A stretch of 64,000 nt of DNA, taken from contig NZ_QJTE01000001.1 in NCBI RefSeq assembly GCF_003217255.1, positions 1-64,000 of the forward strand, given 5' to 3'. The translations under genes were made by a program, and so were the position numbers. Position 1 is the first letter of the stretch; each line of letters starts with the position of its first letter. Origin of the DNA: Pseudoroseicyclus aestuarii. Lineage in GTDB: Bacteria > Pseudomonadota > Alphaproteobacteria > Rhodobacterales > Rhodobacteraceae. The notes beneath the pieces are model-generated. The model was not told the origin of the DNA and ran no database searches. It saw nothing but the letters and a program-made list of their open reading frames with translations. Shown in pieces: positions 25,078 to 37,865 of this stretch.

Positions 25078-26076
25078 CTACGCCCTGCGCGGTGGCGCGG
25101 TCGTGTCGCGTACAACCAGGGAGGTCTTGAGCCGGGTAAGAAGCGGCGGCGAGGTGCCGGCGAGGAGCGATAGCAGCCGGTCGACGGCGGTCTGGCCCAT
25201 CTGGGCCAGCGGCTGGCGCACCGTCGTCAGCGCGGGGCCGAGGACCGAGGCGTAGCTGATGTCGTCGAAGCCGACCAGCGAGAGGTCGCGCGGCACCTCG
25301 AGCTGCATCGCCCGGGCGGCGACGATCGCGCCGATGGCAAGCTCGTCCGAGCAGGCGAAGATCGCGGTGGGGCGACGCGGCAGGGCAAGAAGCGCCTCGG
25401 CGGCCCGCCGCCCGGCCTCGCGCTGGAAGTCGGCGTAATGCACCGGCGCCGGCCCCAGCCCCGCGGCCAGCAGCGCCGTCTGGAAGCCGGCGATGCGGTC
25501 GCTGACGGTGCTGCTGCCGGCCGGCCCGGCGATGATCGCGATCTCGCGGTGGCCGAGGGTCAGCAGATGTTCGGCCGCCGCGGCCGCGCCGGTCATGTTC
25601 TCGACCATGACCTTGGGCAGGGCGGTGCCGGGAATGTCCTCGTCCAGCAGGACGACGCGGTCCAGCCCCGTCAGCGTCCGGCGCAGCGCGACAGGATCGG
25701 CGCCCGCGCTGGCGAAGATCAGCCCATCGACATGCGCCTCGCGCAGGCGGCCTGCCGCGGCCTCTTCGCGGCGCGGATCGCCGCGCGTCGACCAGATCGA
25801 GATGTCATAGCCCTGCGCGCTGCCGGACCTCTCGATTTCGGCCACCATCTCCGAAAAGAAGGGATTGGCGATGTCGGGCAGGACCACGCCGATCACCCGC
25901 GTCCGGCCCAGGGACAGGCGCCGCGCGGTGAGGTTGGGGTGGTAGGCCAGCCGCTCGATCGCGGCATCGATGCGCTCTCGGGTCTTCTGTGGAAAGGTGA
26001 TCCGGCCGTTCAGGTGCCGCGAGACGGCGGCGGGTGAGACGCCGGCCTCGCGGGCCACGTCCTTCAGTGTCGCCAT
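25078..26076 (-). CDS. LacI family transcriptional regulator
   Basis: A 332-residue repressor of normal length. The N-terminal HTH reads ATLKDVAREAGVSPAAVSRHLNG and is followed by the hinge helix region (LAYHPNLTARRLSLGRT), split here by other residues, then the periplasmic-binding-protein-like ligand domain (VIGVVLPDIANPFFSEMV). It lies between a divergent nucleoside hydrolase gene and the importer/deaminase/PRT genes it probably controls. The effector is likely a purine base or nucleoside, by context. Confidence 0.9.
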   Translation of the reverse strand: MATLKDVAREAGVSPAAVSRHLNGRITFPQKTRERIDAAIERLAYHPNLTARRLSLGRTRVIGVVLPDIANPFFSEMVAEIERSGSAQGYDISIWSTRGDPRREEAAAGRLREAHVDGLIFASAGADPVALRRTLTGLDRVVLLDEDIPGTALPKVMVENMTGAAAAAEHLLTLGHREIAIIAGPAGSSTVSDRIAGFQTALLAAGLGPAPVHYADFQREAGRRAAEALLALPRRPTAIFACSDELAIGAIVAARAMQLEVPRDLSLVGFDDISYASVLGPALTTVRQPLAQMGQTAVDRLLSLLAGTSPPLLTRLKTSLVVRDTTAPPRRA

Positions 26077-26104
26077 GGCAACCCGACCGGCGCGTCATCG
26101 CTAT

Positions 26105-26173
26105 GCATTTGATCCCCCCTCGGGTCTTCCGCTATCCCTTATCGAAACGCTTTGGGCGTGCCGCGTCAAATGC
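26105..26173. promoter_or_regulatory. inverted repeats in the lacI/nucleoside-hydrolase promoter region
   Basis: GCATTTGA at 26105-26112 and its exact inverse TCAAATGC at 26166-26173 flank a LacI-like near-palindrome CGAAACGCTTTGG at 26143-26155. ATGCAT is also repeated near 26178. The arrangement suits a divergent promoter bound by the neighbouring LacI regulator, perhaps with looping; no binding is shown. Confidence 0.4.
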
Positions 26174-26205
26174 CCAATGCATGTAATTGACGCCGGAGGC
26201 CGCCG

Positions 26206-27147
26206 ATGAACCCCTTGATCCTGGATACAGATGGCGGCGTCGACGACGCCCAGGCCCTGCTGATGCTGATCGCCGCGGGCCGCGTGCCCGAGGCGGTGAC
26301 GACCTGCTTCGGCAATGTCGGGCTGGCGGCGGCGACGCGCAACATCCTGACGGTGCTGGCCGTGGCCGGCTGCGACGTGCCGGTCCATGCGGGGCAGGAG
26401 CGGCCGCTGACCGCGCCGCTGATCGACGCGACCTACATCCACGGCGAGGACGGCCTTGGCGGCGCGCCGCGTCCCGCCGAGATCGGGCAGGGCGCCAGCG
26501 ACGATGCCGTGGGCTTCCTGCGGCGGCGCCTGCGCGAGGCGGCGCGGGACGGGCAGCCGGTGGATATCCTTGCGATCGGGCCGCTGACCAATATCGCGCT
26601 GGCCCTGCGGCTGGAGCCGGGGATCGCCGCCGGCATCGGCATGTTGACGATCATGGGCGGCACGCTCTGGGGGCGCGGCAACACCACCGCCGCGGCCGAG
26701 TTCAACGTCTATGCCGACCCCGAGGCCGCGGCCATCGTCTTCCAGGCCGATGTCGCGACCACCGTGGTGCCGTGGGAGCCCTGCGTCGCCCATGCGCTGG
26801 AGGGGCCCGAGGTCGATGCCCTGTTCGACGGGGACGCGCAGGACGACTACCACGCCTTTTCGCTGGCGCTGGCGCAGCATGCCCGGCGCACGACGGTGGG
26901 CTACGGCGGGCCGGATGTCTTCCGCTTCGTCGATCCCTTCGCTGCTGCGGTGGTCATCGACCCCGATATCATCACCGCCTCGATCGAGGCCTCGGTCGAT
27001 GTGGCGCTGGCGCCGGGCCTCGCGCGCGGGATGACGCTGGTCGATCCGACCGGGCGCCTCGGCACGCCGCCTGTGCGGCTGGTCGAGACCGGCGACATGG
27101 CGAAGCTGACGGAGCTTTTCGCCCGCTCGATCCGCTGGCGGCCCTGA
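26206..27147 (+). CDS. nucleoside hydrolase (IunH/RihA family)
   Basis: Hydrolyses ribonucleosides to ribose and base. The 313-residue length is typical. The calcium-binding motif DTDGGVDDAQA lies at residues 7-17, TNIALAL near 129, and the later EFNVYADPEAA gives the N-x-x-x-D ligand region. A C-terminal VDPTG completes the fold pattern. It is transcribed divergently from lacI; the released purine base could then go to the amidohydrolase or PRT encoded on the other side. Confidence 0.92.
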   Translation: MNPLILDTDGGVDDAQALLMLIAAGRVPEAVTTCFGNVGLAAATRNILTVLAVAGCDVPVHAGQERPLTAPLIDATYIHGEDGLGGAPRPAEIGQGASDDAVGFLRRRLREAARDGQPVDILAIGPLTNIALALRLEPGIAAGIGMLTIMGGTLWGRGNTTAAAEFNVYADPEAAAIVFQADVATTVVPWEPCVAHALEGPEVDALFDGDAQDDYHAFSLALAQHARRTTVGYGGPDVFRFVDPFAAAVVIDPDIITASIEASVDVALAPGLARGMTLVDPTGRLGTPPVRLVETGDMAKLTELFARSIRWRP

Positions 27148-27151
27148 GGCC

Positions 27152-28855
27152 TCAGGCCGCGTCGAGGCGGGCGTAAAGCCCGCCCTTGCCGCGCAGCTCG
27201 GCATGGCTGCCGATCTCGGCGATGCGGCCGGCCTCCATCACCGCGATGCGGTCGGCGCCGCGAATGGTGGCGAGGCGGTGGGCGATCACCAGCGTCGTGC
27301 GCCCCTCGCTCAGTCGCTCCAGTGCAGCCTGGATTTCGCGCTCCGTCTCGGTATCGAGGGCGCTCGTCGCCTCGTCGAGGATCAGGATCGGCGGGTTCTT
27401 GAGGAAGACCCGCGCGATGGCGACGCGCTGCTTCTGCCCGCCCGACAGCGTCACGCCCCGCTCGCCGACCACGGTGTCGAGCCCTTCGGGAAGCTGGTCG
27501 ATCAGGCTGCCGAGGCGGGCGTGATCGGCGGCCTGCCGGATCTCGGCCTCGCTGGCGCCGATGCGGCCATAGGCGATGTTGTCGCGCAGGGTGCCGCCGA
27601 ACAGGAAGACGTCCTGGCTGACGATGCCGATCTGGCGGCGCAGGCTCTCCAGCGTCATCGCCTCGATCGGGGTGCCGTCGATGGTGATGCGCCCGGCGGT
27701 CGGCTGGTAGAAGCGCGGCAGCAGCGCCAGCAGCGTCGATTTCCCGGCGCCCGAGGGGCCGACGAAGGCCAGCGTCTCGCCGGGGCTGACGGCGATGTCG
27801 ATGCCTTGCAGCACCGGCCGCGCGGGATCGTAGCCGAAGCCCAGCCCCTCGAAGCGGATCGCGCCGGTCAGTGCGGGGGCAGGGCGGGCCTGCGGCGCAT
27901 CGGCGACATCGGGCGCGATCTCCAGCAGCTCGAGGTAGCGGCGGAAGCCGGCGATGCCCTTGGGATAGGTCTCGATCACCGCGGCGATCTTCTCGAGCGG
28001 GCGGAAGAAGACGTTGACCAGCAGCAGGAAGGCGACAAAGCCGCCGGTCGTCATCGCGCCCTGCAGCACGTACCAGGCGCCGGCGACCATCACGACGACC
28101 TGGATGCCGCGCATCCCGATGTAGTTGATCGCGGTCGAGGCGGCCATGACGCGGTAGGCGGCCAGCTTGGTCTCGCGGTAGCCGGCGTTGTCGCGGGCGA
28201 AGAGCTTGCGCTCGTGATCCTCGTTGGCGAAGGCCTGCACCACGCGGATGCCGCCGACGTTCTCCTCAAGGCGCACGTTGAAATCGGCGACGCGGGCATA
28301 AATCGCGCGCCAGGTGCTGGTCATCCGGCCGCCGTAGACCGCGACCAGCCAGACCGTCGCCGGCACGATCACCGCGGTGATCAGCGCCAGCGGCACGTGG
28401 ATATGCATCATCAGCAGGAAGGCCCCGGCAAAGGTCATCACCGCGACCACGAGGTCCTCGGGGCCGTGGTGCGCGACCTCGCCGATCTCCTCGAGATCGC
28501 GGGTCACGCGGGCGACGAGGCGGCCGGTGCGCTGCCCGTCGAAGTAGCGCCAGGACAGCCGCTGCAGATGATCGAAGGCGCGGCGCCGCATCTCGGTCTC
28601 GATGTTGATGCCCAGCTTGTGGCCCCAGTAGATCACCACCGACATCAGCCCGGTGTTCACGAGGTAGACCACCAGCAGCCCCGCCGCCGCGAGGACGGTC
28701 AGCGCCAGATCCCCGCGCGGCAGCAGCGTGTCGATGAAGCGCTGCACCGCCAGCGGAAAGGCCAATTCCAGCAGGCCCGACAGGACCGCGCAGCCGAAAT
28801 CGACCCAGAACAGCGTGGCCCAGGGCCGGTAGTAGGAGAAGAACTGGCGCAGCAT
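27152..28855 (-). CDS. ABC exporter, fused membrane and ATPase domains (MsbA/multidrug type)
   Basis: A 567-residue half-transporter: six hydrophobic segments in the first 300 residues, then the ATPase with Walker A GPSGAGKST near residue 373, signature LSGGQKQR, Walker B ILILDEATSALD and H-loop IAHRL. Such homodimers flip lipids or export drugs. GGGAG precedes ATG 28855; the longer frame upstream is low-complexity. It ends 4 bases after the convergent nucleoside hydrolase stop but is unlikely to share its function. Confidence 0.9.
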   Translation of the reverse strand: MLRQFFSYYRPWATLFWVDFGCAVLSGLLELAFPLAVQRFIDTLLPRGDLALTVLAAAGLLVVYLVNTGLMSVVIYWGHKLGINIETEMRRRAFDHLQRLSWRYFDGQRTGRLVARVTRDLEEIGEVAHHGPEDLVVAVMTFAGAFLLMMHIHVPLALITAVIVPATVWLVAVYGGRMTSTWRAIYARVADFNVRLEENVGGIRVVQAFANEDHERKLFARDNAGYRETKLAAYRVMAASTAINYIGMRGIQVVVMVAGAWYVLQGAMTTGGFVAFLLLVNVFFRPLEKIAAVIETYPKGIAGFRRYLELLEIAPDVADAPQARPAPALTGAIRFEGLGFGYDPARPVLQGIDIAVSPGETLAFVGPSGAGKSTLLALLPRFYQPTAGRITIDGTPIEAMTLESLRRQIGIVSQDVFLFGGTLRDNIAYGRIGASEAEIRQAADHARLGSLIDQLPEGLDTVVGERGVTLSGGQKQRVAIARVFLKNPPILILDEATSALDTETEREIQAALERLSEGRTTLVIAHRLATIRGADRIAVMEAGRIAEIGSHAELRGKGGLYARLDAA

Positions 28856-29141
28856 CGCAGGCTCCCTGTCGTTGCCCGCGGGCTTAGCTGCTGCGGCTGA
28901 GCTTGACCATGGGAGGGGCGCCCGCCGGTCCGACCGGCAAGCGGGGCGCCGGGGTGCGATGCCCAGGGAGGGAGCTGCTGCGCTGACGCTGCTAGCTGAC
29001 TGGCAGGAGCAATCGGGGACCATAAGCACCGCAGGCGCCATGCGAGCGCCGAAATGCCGGACAAACGATACATGGTGCCGAGGGCGTCGGTCGCGCTACC
29101 CCGCGCTGCGCTGACTGGGCCCGGCCAGTGGGGCAGGGCGA

Positions 29142-29330
29142 TCAGGCGAGGTGCGGCTGCTCCGCCGGCTTCTCGTGCTGGATGCTGGCGATCAGCAGGG
29201 CGACGCCCAGCGAGACGGGCCCGGACAGGGCCCAGAGGCCAAGCGCGGCAAGGAAGGACAGCTCGAAGAAGACCAGCCCGGTGACGGCGCTGATAAACCC
29301 GAGGATCGATCCGAGGAGTACGACAAACAT
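29142..29330 (-). CDS. small two-helix membrane protein
   Basis: A 62-residue protein with two hydrophobic segments (about residues 2-24 and 28-50) and a short polar tail ending QPHLA. An ideal GGAGGAA ribosome site lies just before the ATG, which is the main reason to accept it as a real gene. No family recognised. Confidence 0.7.
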   Translation of the reverse strand: MFVVLLGSILGFISAVTGLVFFELSFLAALGLWALSGPVSLGVALLIASIQHEKPAEQPHLA

Positions 29331-29446
29331 AGATTCCTCCCTTCCATTCGCAGTATCTCAACCTGCGAGCCGAATGAGGCGCGAATGCGGCCCTTATCGG
29401 GTGGACCGAAGGTACTCCCAAGGTATTGCCGGGTCGTTAACGCCCC

Positions 29447-31645
<2,199 letters not shown>

Positions 31646-31693
31646 GACGGCGGCTCCCGTGCTGGCCGGGTGAAGGGAAGACGGGTCCAATCT

Positions 31694-31708
31694 GATCCGT
31701 ATTTGTTC
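31694..31708 (-). promoter_or_regulatory. LexA (SOS) box candidate upstream of uvrB
   Basis: On the uvrB strand the site reads GAAC-AAATACG-GATC, one mismatch from the alphaproteobacterial consensus GAAC-N7-GAAC. It is 49 bases before the uvrB start, a sensible operator position. SOS control of uvrB is known in this class. Confidence 0.55.
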
Positions 31709-31794
31709 CGGATCAAGGGGCACGCGGGCAGAGAGAGTCTTGCAAGGCTGGAAACCCTGGCCGATAAGCGGCCAAGATGCGAAAGGACCGAAAG

Positions 31795-32106
31795 ATGCGC
31801 GCACGGATCTACAGACCAGCCCGCAACGCCATGCAGTCGGGCACCGCCAAGACGCGGGACTGGGTGCTGGAATTCCCGCCCGCCGAGGCGCGCGAGGTCG
31901 ATCCGCTGATGGGCTGGACCAGCAGTGCCGATACGCAGGCGCAGGTCCGCATGCGCTTCGAGACGCGCGAGGCCGCGCTGGATTACGCGACGCGCCACGG
32001 CATCGAGGCCGTCGTGCAGGAGCCGCAGGCCCGCAAGCCGAACATCCGTCCCGCCGGCTACGGCGAGAACTTCGCCACCAGCCGCCGCGGCGCCTGGACG
32101 CACTGA
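31795..32106 (+). CDS. NDUFS4-like complex I accessory protein (ETC complex I subunit region)
   Basis: A 103-residue protein of the family of mitochondrial complex I subunit NDUFS4 that alphaproteobacteria also carry. Visible marks are [14 protein letters not shown] at the start, [15 protein letters not shown] and the end [17 protein letters not shown]-type stretch (here [15 protein letters not shown]). ATG 31795 is preferred over 31777 because GAAAGGA precedes it. It stands divergent from uvrB and in front of tRNA-Arg. Confidence 0.88.
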   Translation: MRARIYRPARNAMQSGTAKTRDWVLEFPPAEAREVDPLMGWTSSADTQAQVRMRFETREAALDYATRHGIEAVVQEPQARKPNIRPAGYGENFATSRRGAWTH

Positions 32107-32232
32107 GGGCGTCTTAGGGCCGCCTGCCGGCCCATCGGCCTGCCGCCGCCGCCCGGAAAGGGCGGTCGCATGGGATGCGCTATCGTCTCGGATGTATCGG
32201 GATTCTGGCGGTGGATACCCCCGCCTCGGGTA

Positions 32233-32309
32233 TGGCGATCCCGGGAGGACTCGAACCCCCAACATCCTGATTAGAAGTCAGGTGCTCTATCCAGTTGAGC
32301 TACGGGACC
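32233..32309 (-). tRNA. tRNA-Arg (TCT)
   Basis: A 77-base cloverleaf on the minus strand with acceptor GGTCCCG/CGGGATC, D arm AGCTC...GAGC, anticodon loop CTTCTAA (anticodon TCT) and T loop TTCGAGT. The 3' CCA is encoded. No integrase or attachment-site repeat is seen beside it. Confidence 0.95.
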
Positions 32310-32525
32310 CTGCGGATTTCCTACCGGGGTTTGCCGCGCCTCGCAAGCGCAGGGGCCTGCTTAACGCCCTGTTGTTGCACCGTCTTCGGACCCGCCGTGG
32401 CGGGGCAGGGCGCTGGACGCCCGGCCGCGTCGGCGCTCCGGCCTTAAGGCGGTCGTAACCTTCGGCAGCGTAACTCCCTCGCATCGGCGCCCCCGGGGCG
32501 CCACAGCATGCGAAGGAGACCCGTT

Positions 32526-33110
32526 GTGCGCCGTCTTGCCCCTGTGCTGGCCCTTTGCGCCGCGATCCTGACCCTCGCCCCCGGTCCGGCCGGAGCGACC
32601 GAGTTCTCGGGCGCGATGGAGGCGTTCCTCCGGGCGCAGGTGCGGTCATGGGCCCAGGACCCCAGGCTTATCGACGCGCTGCGCGAGGCCAATCAAGAAC
32701 ATGCGGATTATGACCTGACGGAGATCCGGCGACTCGATCAGGTCTGGCTGGAAGAGACCGAGCAGACGCGCCAGCCGCTGATCGACTCCGTCATGAGCAA
32801 CGGCGGCTCCGATTTCCTGCGCGCGCGGCAGGCGGAGGCGGGGGGCTCCATCACCGAGATCATCCTCGTCGACAACAAGGGGCTGAACGTCTCGGCCACC
32901 GGCGTGACCTCGGACTACTGGCAGGGTGACGAGGCGAAGTTCCGCGAAAGCTTCAATCAGGGGCCCGAGGGCATCCACTTCGGCTCTATCGAGTACGACG
33001 ATTCCACGCGCACCTACCAGGCCCAGGTGACCTTCACCGTCAACGACCCCGAGACCAACCGGCCCCTGGGCGCGATGATCGTGGCGATAGACGGTGAAGC
33101 GCTGATGTAA
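32526..33110 (+). CDS. secreted protein with a single-Cache/PDC-like sensor domain
   Basis: A 194-residue exported protein with a signal peptide (APVLALCAAILTLAPGPAGA). The remainder contains ITEIILVDNKGLNVSATG followed by SDYWQGDEAKFRESF and a final GAMIVAIDGEAL, a pattern seen in extracytoplasmic PDC/Cache ligand-binding domains. GTG 32526 is chosen because AAGGAG lies 8 bases upstream; ATG 32508 would overlap that site. No signalling domain is attached, so it may be a free periplasmic sensor or binding protein. Function unknown. Confidence 0.75.
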   Translation: MRRLAPVLALCAAILTLAPGPAGATEFSGAMEAFLRAQVRSWAQDPRLIDALREANQEHADYDLTEIRRLDQVWLEETEQTRQPLIDSVMSNGGSDFLRARQAEAGGSITEIILVDNKGLNVSATGVTSDYWQGDEAKFRESFNQGPEGIHFGSIEYDDSTRTYQAQVTFTVNDPETNRPLGAMIVAIDGEALM

Positions 33111-33141
33111 CGGCGCACGGCGGTCGGCAGAAGGCTTAGAG

Positions 33142-33211
33142 CAGCCAAGCCGCCGTAGTGCTGCGCCGGCGGGGAACCGGCGGAATGCGAGGTAGCGCAG
33201 CGGCTTGGCTG
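33142..33211. repeat. long inverted repeat between convergent genes
   Basis: CAGCCAAGCCGC (33142-33153) pairs perfectly with GCGGCTTGGCTG (33200-33211), and within the loop CGCCGG (33164-33169) pairs with CCGGCG (33177-33182). The nested hairpins could terminate transcription from both sides, though no T-run follows. Confidence 0.5.
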
Positions 33212-33241
33212 AGGGCCTGCCGCCGTTCGCTCGCGCATGGT

Positions 33242-33478
33242 CTAGAGGGCGGCGCTGGCGTCGCGGACCTGCCGCGCGTCGCGCAGGCGCTGGGTCAGGC
33301 TTTTCCGGCGCTCTGTCTCGGCATCGATGATGGCGCGCGCGGCGGCTGTCGTGATGTCGGTCTTGCTTTTGGGCAGGGCCGGGGTGGCGCGGAAGAGGGC
33401 CTCTGCAGCAAGGGCAGAGGGGGCGCGGCCGACGCCGCGAGCAGCCAGCGCGGCGAAGGTTGCGTCAAGCGCGTTCAT
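33242..33478 (-). CDS. small hypothetical protein
   Basis: A 78-residue Ala/Arg-rich, probably helical protein (AARAIIDAETERRKSLTQRLRDARQVRDA near the C terminus, in two runs). No family recognised and no good ribosome site before ATG, so its reality is uncertain. It is flanked by the 33142-33211 inverted repeat and by a hairpin at 33501. Confidence 0.4.
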   Translation of the reverse strand: MNALDATFAALAARGVGRAPSALAAEALFRATPALPKSKTDITTAAARAIIDAETERRKSLTQRLRDARQVRDASAAL

Positions 33479-33500
33479 GTCTGAAAATCCGATCGTTTCC

Positions 33501-33521
33501 GGCGATCCGCTTCGGATCGCC
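33501..33521 (-). terminator. hairpin downstream of ettA
   Basis: GGCGATCC, loop GCTTC, GGATCGCC is a perfect 8-bp stem about 130 bases past the ettA stop. No T-run follows directly, so its terminator role is tentative. Confidence 0.4.
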
Positions 33522-33654
33522 TTACCCTATCAGATGGCACGAAAGCGGGGCGGGACAAGGGGCCGCGTGCCTGATGCCTGCGGCTGCAACGTCACAGCCC
33601 CTGATCCGCGGGGCTGCGGGCCGACCCAGAGGGCCGGCCCGGCCGGTCTTGGGC

Positions 33655-35310
<1,656 letters not shown>

Positions 35311-35481
35311 TGCGAACCTCCTGCGCTGCAGCGCGTCAGATAGCGGGGATGCCTTCCGGGTTCAATTCCGGCGTTGCAGCCCCGGCCCGCTTTCGCACGC
35401 CCTGCTTCTGCAGGAACCCCGCGTCACGAGGCGGCGTTTATGCTGCTAAGGGCAGTGCGGCTTTACGAGGCGGAGGACACG

Positions 35482-36657
35482 GTGACAGACACGCACGAGA
35501 TGCGCGCTGCCGACATGGCGGATTATGAAGAACACGAGCGGCTGAGCGAGCTGCGGAAGATTCGCCGGCTTATCCTGTGCCTGCTGCTGCTGTCCCTCTT
35601 CACGGCGATCTACTTCTCGCGCGATGTGCTGCTGCCCATCGTCCTTGCCATCCTGCTGACGCTGACCCTGCGCCCGCTGGTGCGGGGGCTGCAGCGCATC
35701 GGCATCCCGCCGCCGCTGACGGCCGTGGGCGTGCTGCTCGTGCTGGGCATGGCGCTTTTCACGGCGGTCTACATGCTGAGCGGGCCGGTCACGCAGATGG
35801 CCAACAATGCGCCCATCGTGGCCGTCGAGGTGCGCAGCAAGCTCGAGGGCGTGATCGACCGCTTCGCCAGCATCCAGGAGATGCAGGACCAGGTGTCCGG
35901 CATGGGCGGCGGGAACGAGGACATGGAAGTCACGGTCGACCAGTCCGGCATGCTCCCGCAGGCCGTGGGCAGCGCGGCGAGCGTCGGCACCTCGATCGCG
36001 GCGGCGCTCATCTTGACGATGTTCCTTCTGGCCAGCGGCGATTTCTACCACCGCCGCATCGTCGAGGCGAGCCCGCGCCTGCGCGACAAGGTGCGCGCGC
36101 TGACCATCGTGCGCGACGTCGAGCGGCAGATATCGCGCTATCTGGCCGCCATTACGATCATCAACGCCGGTCTCGGTCTCTGCATCGGTCTCGCGATGTG
36201 GGCGCTGGGCATGCCGATGCCCTATATGTGGGGCCTTGTCGGGTTCCTGCTGAACTTCATGCCGCTGATCGGGGCCGTCATGGGCGTGATCGGGGCGGGC
36301 GCCATCGCGCTGGTGACCTTCGACAGCGTGCCTTACGCGCTTCTGGTGCCCGGATCCTACTTCCTGCTGACCTCGATCGAGGGGAACGTCGTGACCCCGG
36401 CCCTCGTCGGCCGCCGGCTCGAGCTGAACATCGTCGCCGTCTTCGTCACCGTCGCCTTCTGGGTCTGGCTCTGGGGCATTCCCGGCGCGGTTCTGGCGGT
36501 GCCCTTTCTCGTCGTGGTCAAGGCGATCTGTGACAACATCGACTCGCTGCATGCCTTCGGCGGCTTCCTGTCGGGGGCGCAGGCGCCCGCCCGTTCGACC
36601 GATACTGCCCCTTCGGCGAAATCCGACGGGCAGGAGGCCAGCGCCAGCGCCGGCTGA
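35482..36657 (+). CDS. AI-2E family (TqsA/PerM-like) transporter
   Basis: A 391-residue membrane protein with about seven to eight hydrophobic segments. The family pattern is visible: PIVLAILLTLTLRPLVRGL near residue 55 and the C-terminal GNVVTPALVGRRLELN near residue 305. The central stretch before the last helices has an acidic insert (GGGNEDMEV). GTG 35482 has GGAGG 5 bases upstream; ATG 35440 is the alternative. The substrate is not known; members export AI-2 or act as proton/sodium antiporters. Confidence 0.85.
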   Translation: MTDTHEMRAADMADYEEHERLSELRKIRRLILCLLLLSLFTAIYFSRDVLLPIVLAILLTLTLRPLVRGLQRIGIPPPLTAVGVLLVLGMALFTAVYMLSGPVTQMANNAPIVAVEVRSKLEGVIDRFASIQEMQDQVSGMGGGNEDMEVTVDQSGMLPQAVGSAASVGTSIAAALILTMFLLASGDFYHRRIVEASPRLRDKVRALTIVRDVERQISRYLAAITIINAGLGLCIGLAMWALGMPMPYMWGLVGFLLNFMPLIGAVMGVIGAGAIALVTFDSVPYALLVPGSYFLLTSIEGNVVTPALVGRRLELNIVAVFVTVAFWVWLWGIPGAVLAVPFLVVVKAICDNIDSLHAFGGFLSGAQAPARSTDTAPSAKSDGQEASASAG

Positions 36658-36742
36658 GCCCGGCGCTGGACATCCCGGCTGCGCGATGCATTCTACCCCG
36701 AGGATAGGCCGGCCCGGAGGAGGGCGGCCGCAAGGGGGCACC

Positions 36743-37780
36743 ATGTATACACCGGCCGAGAACCGCTACGAGCGGATGGTCTATCGTCGCTGCGGAACCT
36801 CGGGGCTGAAGCTCCCGGCGGTCAGCCTTGGGCTGTGGCACAACTTCGGGGGCGACACGCCGCACGAGACGAAGCGCGCGATCTGCCAGACCGCCTTCGA
36901 TCACGGCATCACGCATTTCGACCTCGCCAACAACTATGGCCCGCCCTACGGCAGCGCCGAGACCGCCTTCGGAGAGATCCTGCGCACCGATTTCGCAGGC
37001 CTCAGGGACGAGCTGCTGATCAGCTCCAAGGCCGGCTACGACATGTGGCCCGGCCCCTACGGCAACTGGGGCAGCCGCAAGTACCTGATCGCCTCCTGCG
37101 ACCAGTCGCTGAAGCGGATGGGCCTCGACTACGTCGACATCTTCTACTCGCACCGCTTCGATCCCGAGACGCCGCTGGAAGAGACGATGGGCGCGCTCGA
37201 TCACATCGTCCGCTCGGGCCGCGCGCTCTATGCCGGGATCTCCAGCTACAACGCCGAGCGCACGCGCGAGGCGGCGGCGATCCTGAAGGACCTCGGCACG
37301 CCCTGCCTGATCCACCAGCCCAGCTACAACATGCTGAACCGCTGGGTCGAACGTGACGGGCTGAAGGACACGCTGACCGACCTCGGCGTCGGCTCTATCG
37401 CCTTCACGCCGCTGGCGCAGGGCATGCTGACCGGCAAGTACCTTGGCGGCATCCCGGAAGGCAGCCGGGCCACGCAGGGCAAGAGCCTCGATCCCGACAT
37501 GATCTCGGATCGCGCGGTCGAGAACCTGAACAAGCTGAACGATATCGCCAAAGCGCGCGGCCAGACGCTGGCGCAGATGGCCATCGCCTGGGTGCTGCGC
37601 GGGGGCGGCATCACCAGCGCCCTGATCGGCGCCTCCAAACCTTCCCAGGTCGAAGATTGCGCCGGGGCCGTCGGCAACCTCGACTTCTCCGAGGAAGAGC
37701 TGAAGGCGATCGACGACTACGCCGACGAAGAGAAGATCAACCTCTGGGCCAGCTCTTCCGAAGGTTCGGGAGAGGCCTGA
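36743..37780 (+). CDS. aldo-keto reductase, L-glyceraldehyde-3-phosphate reductase (YghZ) type
   Basis: A 345-residue AKR barrel enzyme. Catalytic residues of the family are visible: D in FDLANNYG, Y54-like tyrosine in ANNYG, K in ISSKAGYDMWPGPYG, and H in YSHRFD. The NADPH site ends with ALIGASKPSQVED. The GPYGNWGSRKYL block is diagnostic of the YghZ/KCNAB-like AKR14 group. It sits 85 bases upstream of a GH43 gene, suggesting carbohydrate-linked carbonyl detoxification. Confidence 0.88.
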   Translation: MYTPAENRYERMVYRRCGTSGLKLPAVSLGLWHNFGGDTPHETKRAICQTAFDHGITHFDLANNYGPPYGSAETAFGEILRTDFAGLRDELLISSKAGYDMWPGPYGNWGSRKYLIASCDQSLKRMGLDYVDIFYSHRFDPETPLEETMGALDHIVRSGRALYAGISSYNAERTREAAAILKDLGTPCLIHQPSYNMLNRWVERDGLKDTLTDLGVGSIAFTPLAQGMLTGKYLGGIPEGSRATQGKSLDPDMISDRAVENLNKLNDIAKARGQTLAQMAIAWVLRGGGITSALIGASKPSQVEDCAGAVGNLDFSEEELKAIDDYADEEKINLWASSSEGSGEA

Positions 37781-37865
37781 TCCGCGCGGCGCCGCGGGCC
37801 GGGGAGGGCCGGCGGCGCCGTCATGCCATGAGGGCCGGGCAGCCGGCCAGGAAGGACGAAAGACC

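Noticed and set aside
32233-32309. Integration site at tRNA-Arg
   Set aside because: No integrase, no direct repeat of the tRNA 3' end and no island-like cargo on either side.
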